From: Kribbella capetownensis
GTDB lineage: Bacteria > Actinomycetota > Actinomycetes > Propionibacteriales > Kribbellaceae
Assembly: GCF_004331485.1 (NCBI RefSeq)
Contig: NZ_SJKD01000005.1
Coordinates: 617,484-681,483, forward strand
DNA length: 64,000 nucleotides
Direction of reading: 5' to 3'
Part shown: positions 63,666 through 64,000 of the stretch, one piece after another
Layout: each line of letters opens with the position of its first letter
Numbering within the stretch: position 1 is the first letter of the stretch
The notes under the pieces: generated by a model
Database searches by the model: none
The model's input: the letters and a program-made list of their open reading frames with translations, nothing else
What the model was told of the DNA's origin: nothing
Translations under genes and position numbers: made by a program

Positions 63666-63967
63666 GCACAGACGAACCGCTCTACCGCCGCGACCCGGAA
63701 GCCTGGCTGAAGCACCTCGCCGAGGGAAACGCCAAGCAGGCGAGGAAGCGGGTCGGCGCGGATGCGATCCTCTACGACAGCGAAGGCCGCATCCTCGTCG
63801 TCGACCCGGACTACAAGCCCGACTGGGACCTGCCCGGCGGCATGATCGAGGCCAACGAACCACCAATCGACGGCCTCATCCGCGAGCCGTCTGAGGAACT
63901 CGGGACTGCCCCGGGATTAGTTGACTCGCGGGGTGTGGTGGTTCAGGCCGCGAGTGCGACCGGTTGA
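63662..63967 (+). pseudogene. Nudix hydrolase cut by IS3-family insertion
   Basis: The ATG overlaps the end of the regulator gene. WDLPGGMIEANEPPIDG then LIREPSEELG is a Nudix box (Gx5Ex7RE..EE.G), though Pro stands where a hydrophobic residue is usual. After SEELG the frame enters IS sequence (TAPGLVDSRGV) and stops at 63967. About 80 residues are genuine, so the protein is truncated right after its catalytic box. Confidence 0.75.
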
Positions 63968-64000
63968 ATCATCTCAAACTCGATGGGTGTGAGCTTGCCG
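63907..64000 (-). mobile_element. End of an IS3-family element, continuing past the window
   Basis: From TGCCCCGGGATTAGTTGACT at 63907 the sequence no longer fits the Nudix gene. The minus strand encodes a transposase end. IS3-family elements start with TG, so 63907 is the probable terminal base, but the other end and inverted repeat are outside the window. Confidence 0.65.
63943..64000 (-). CDS. IS3-family transposase, C-terminal end only
   Basis: The partial frame ends GKLTPIEFEMIQPVALAA, with stop at 63943-63945. The L-T/S-P-x-x-(F/Y)-E block near the C-terminus is the hallmark of IS3-family OrfB transposases. The rest lies beyond the window. Confidence 0.7.
   Translation of the reverse strand, partial: GKLTPIEFEMIQPVALAA

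Noticed and set aside
53036..64000. A repeat of the tRNA-Leu 3' end that would mark the other end of the element
   Set aside because: I read the sequence for GGTTCAAGTCCCCCC and GGACACGC and found no second copy, so the element's far end is probably outside the window.

Overview
The window is a GC-rich actinobacterial chromosome segment. The arc proteasomal ATPase, mycothiol gene mshC, SigE-family sigma factor, DUF5703, DUF3090 and PAC2 proteins point to Actinomycetes. My recollection of family resemblances favours Kribbella or a near relative, but this is inference, not a search result. Codon use is uniform and coding density high up to about 52.9 kb; after that it changes to an accessory, mobile-element-rich region.

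Layout. 1-5.3 kb: a cut Nudix gene coupled to an APH-like kinase, a small membrane protein, a large LuxR-type (LAL) regulator and a divergent alpha/beta hydrolase. 5.4-11.3 kb: arc, trmI, an M50 protease with CBS domains, a secreted intradiol dioxygenase-like lipoprotein and a RecB-like nuclease. 11.3-17.8 kb: glycerol catabolism, with an IclR regulator and glpK1 on the plus strand converging on glpF-glpK2-glpD. 18-22.2 kb: a SigE-type sigma factor with a membrane partner, and an XRE/NB-ARC/TPR regulator. 22.2-30.2 kb: an oligopeptide-type ABC importer with two binding proteins. 30.2-34.9 kb: HAD phosphatase, PAC2 protein, MerR/deacetylase pair, L,D-transpeptidase and a secreted protein. 35-42.8 kb: mshC, DUF1269, the SCO1664/DUF3090/phosphatase operon, CorA, UppP, a luciferase-like oxidoreductase and an aldo/keto reductase. 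42.9-52.8 kb: regulators, a MarR-controlled ABC exporter, GNAT, MFS, LysR, YhhN, an M20 peptidase, a VOC protein and a DinB-like protein.

52.95-64 kb is the accessory part. A tRNA-Leu(GAG) is overlapped at its 3' end by the stop codon of a large serine recombinase, the usual picture of an integrated element. Next comes a ribosomally made peptide cluster of the aspartimidylated graspetide type: two small coupled ORFs, a precursor (tgmA), an ATP-grasp ligase (tgmB) and a PIMT-like methyltransferase (tgmC), divergent from an XRE/TPR regulator and a GNAT gene, with a perfect 14-bp palindrome between them. Beyond it an IS256-family element, itself frameshifted, splits a small gene. An XRE/TPR regulator has lost its start, and a Nudix gene is cut by an IS3-family element that runs off the window.

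The most interesting system is the graspetide cluster (56.9-59.8 kb). Its precursor core suggests a stem-loop: three Thr on one arm, two Asp on the other and an Asp-Gly in the loop.
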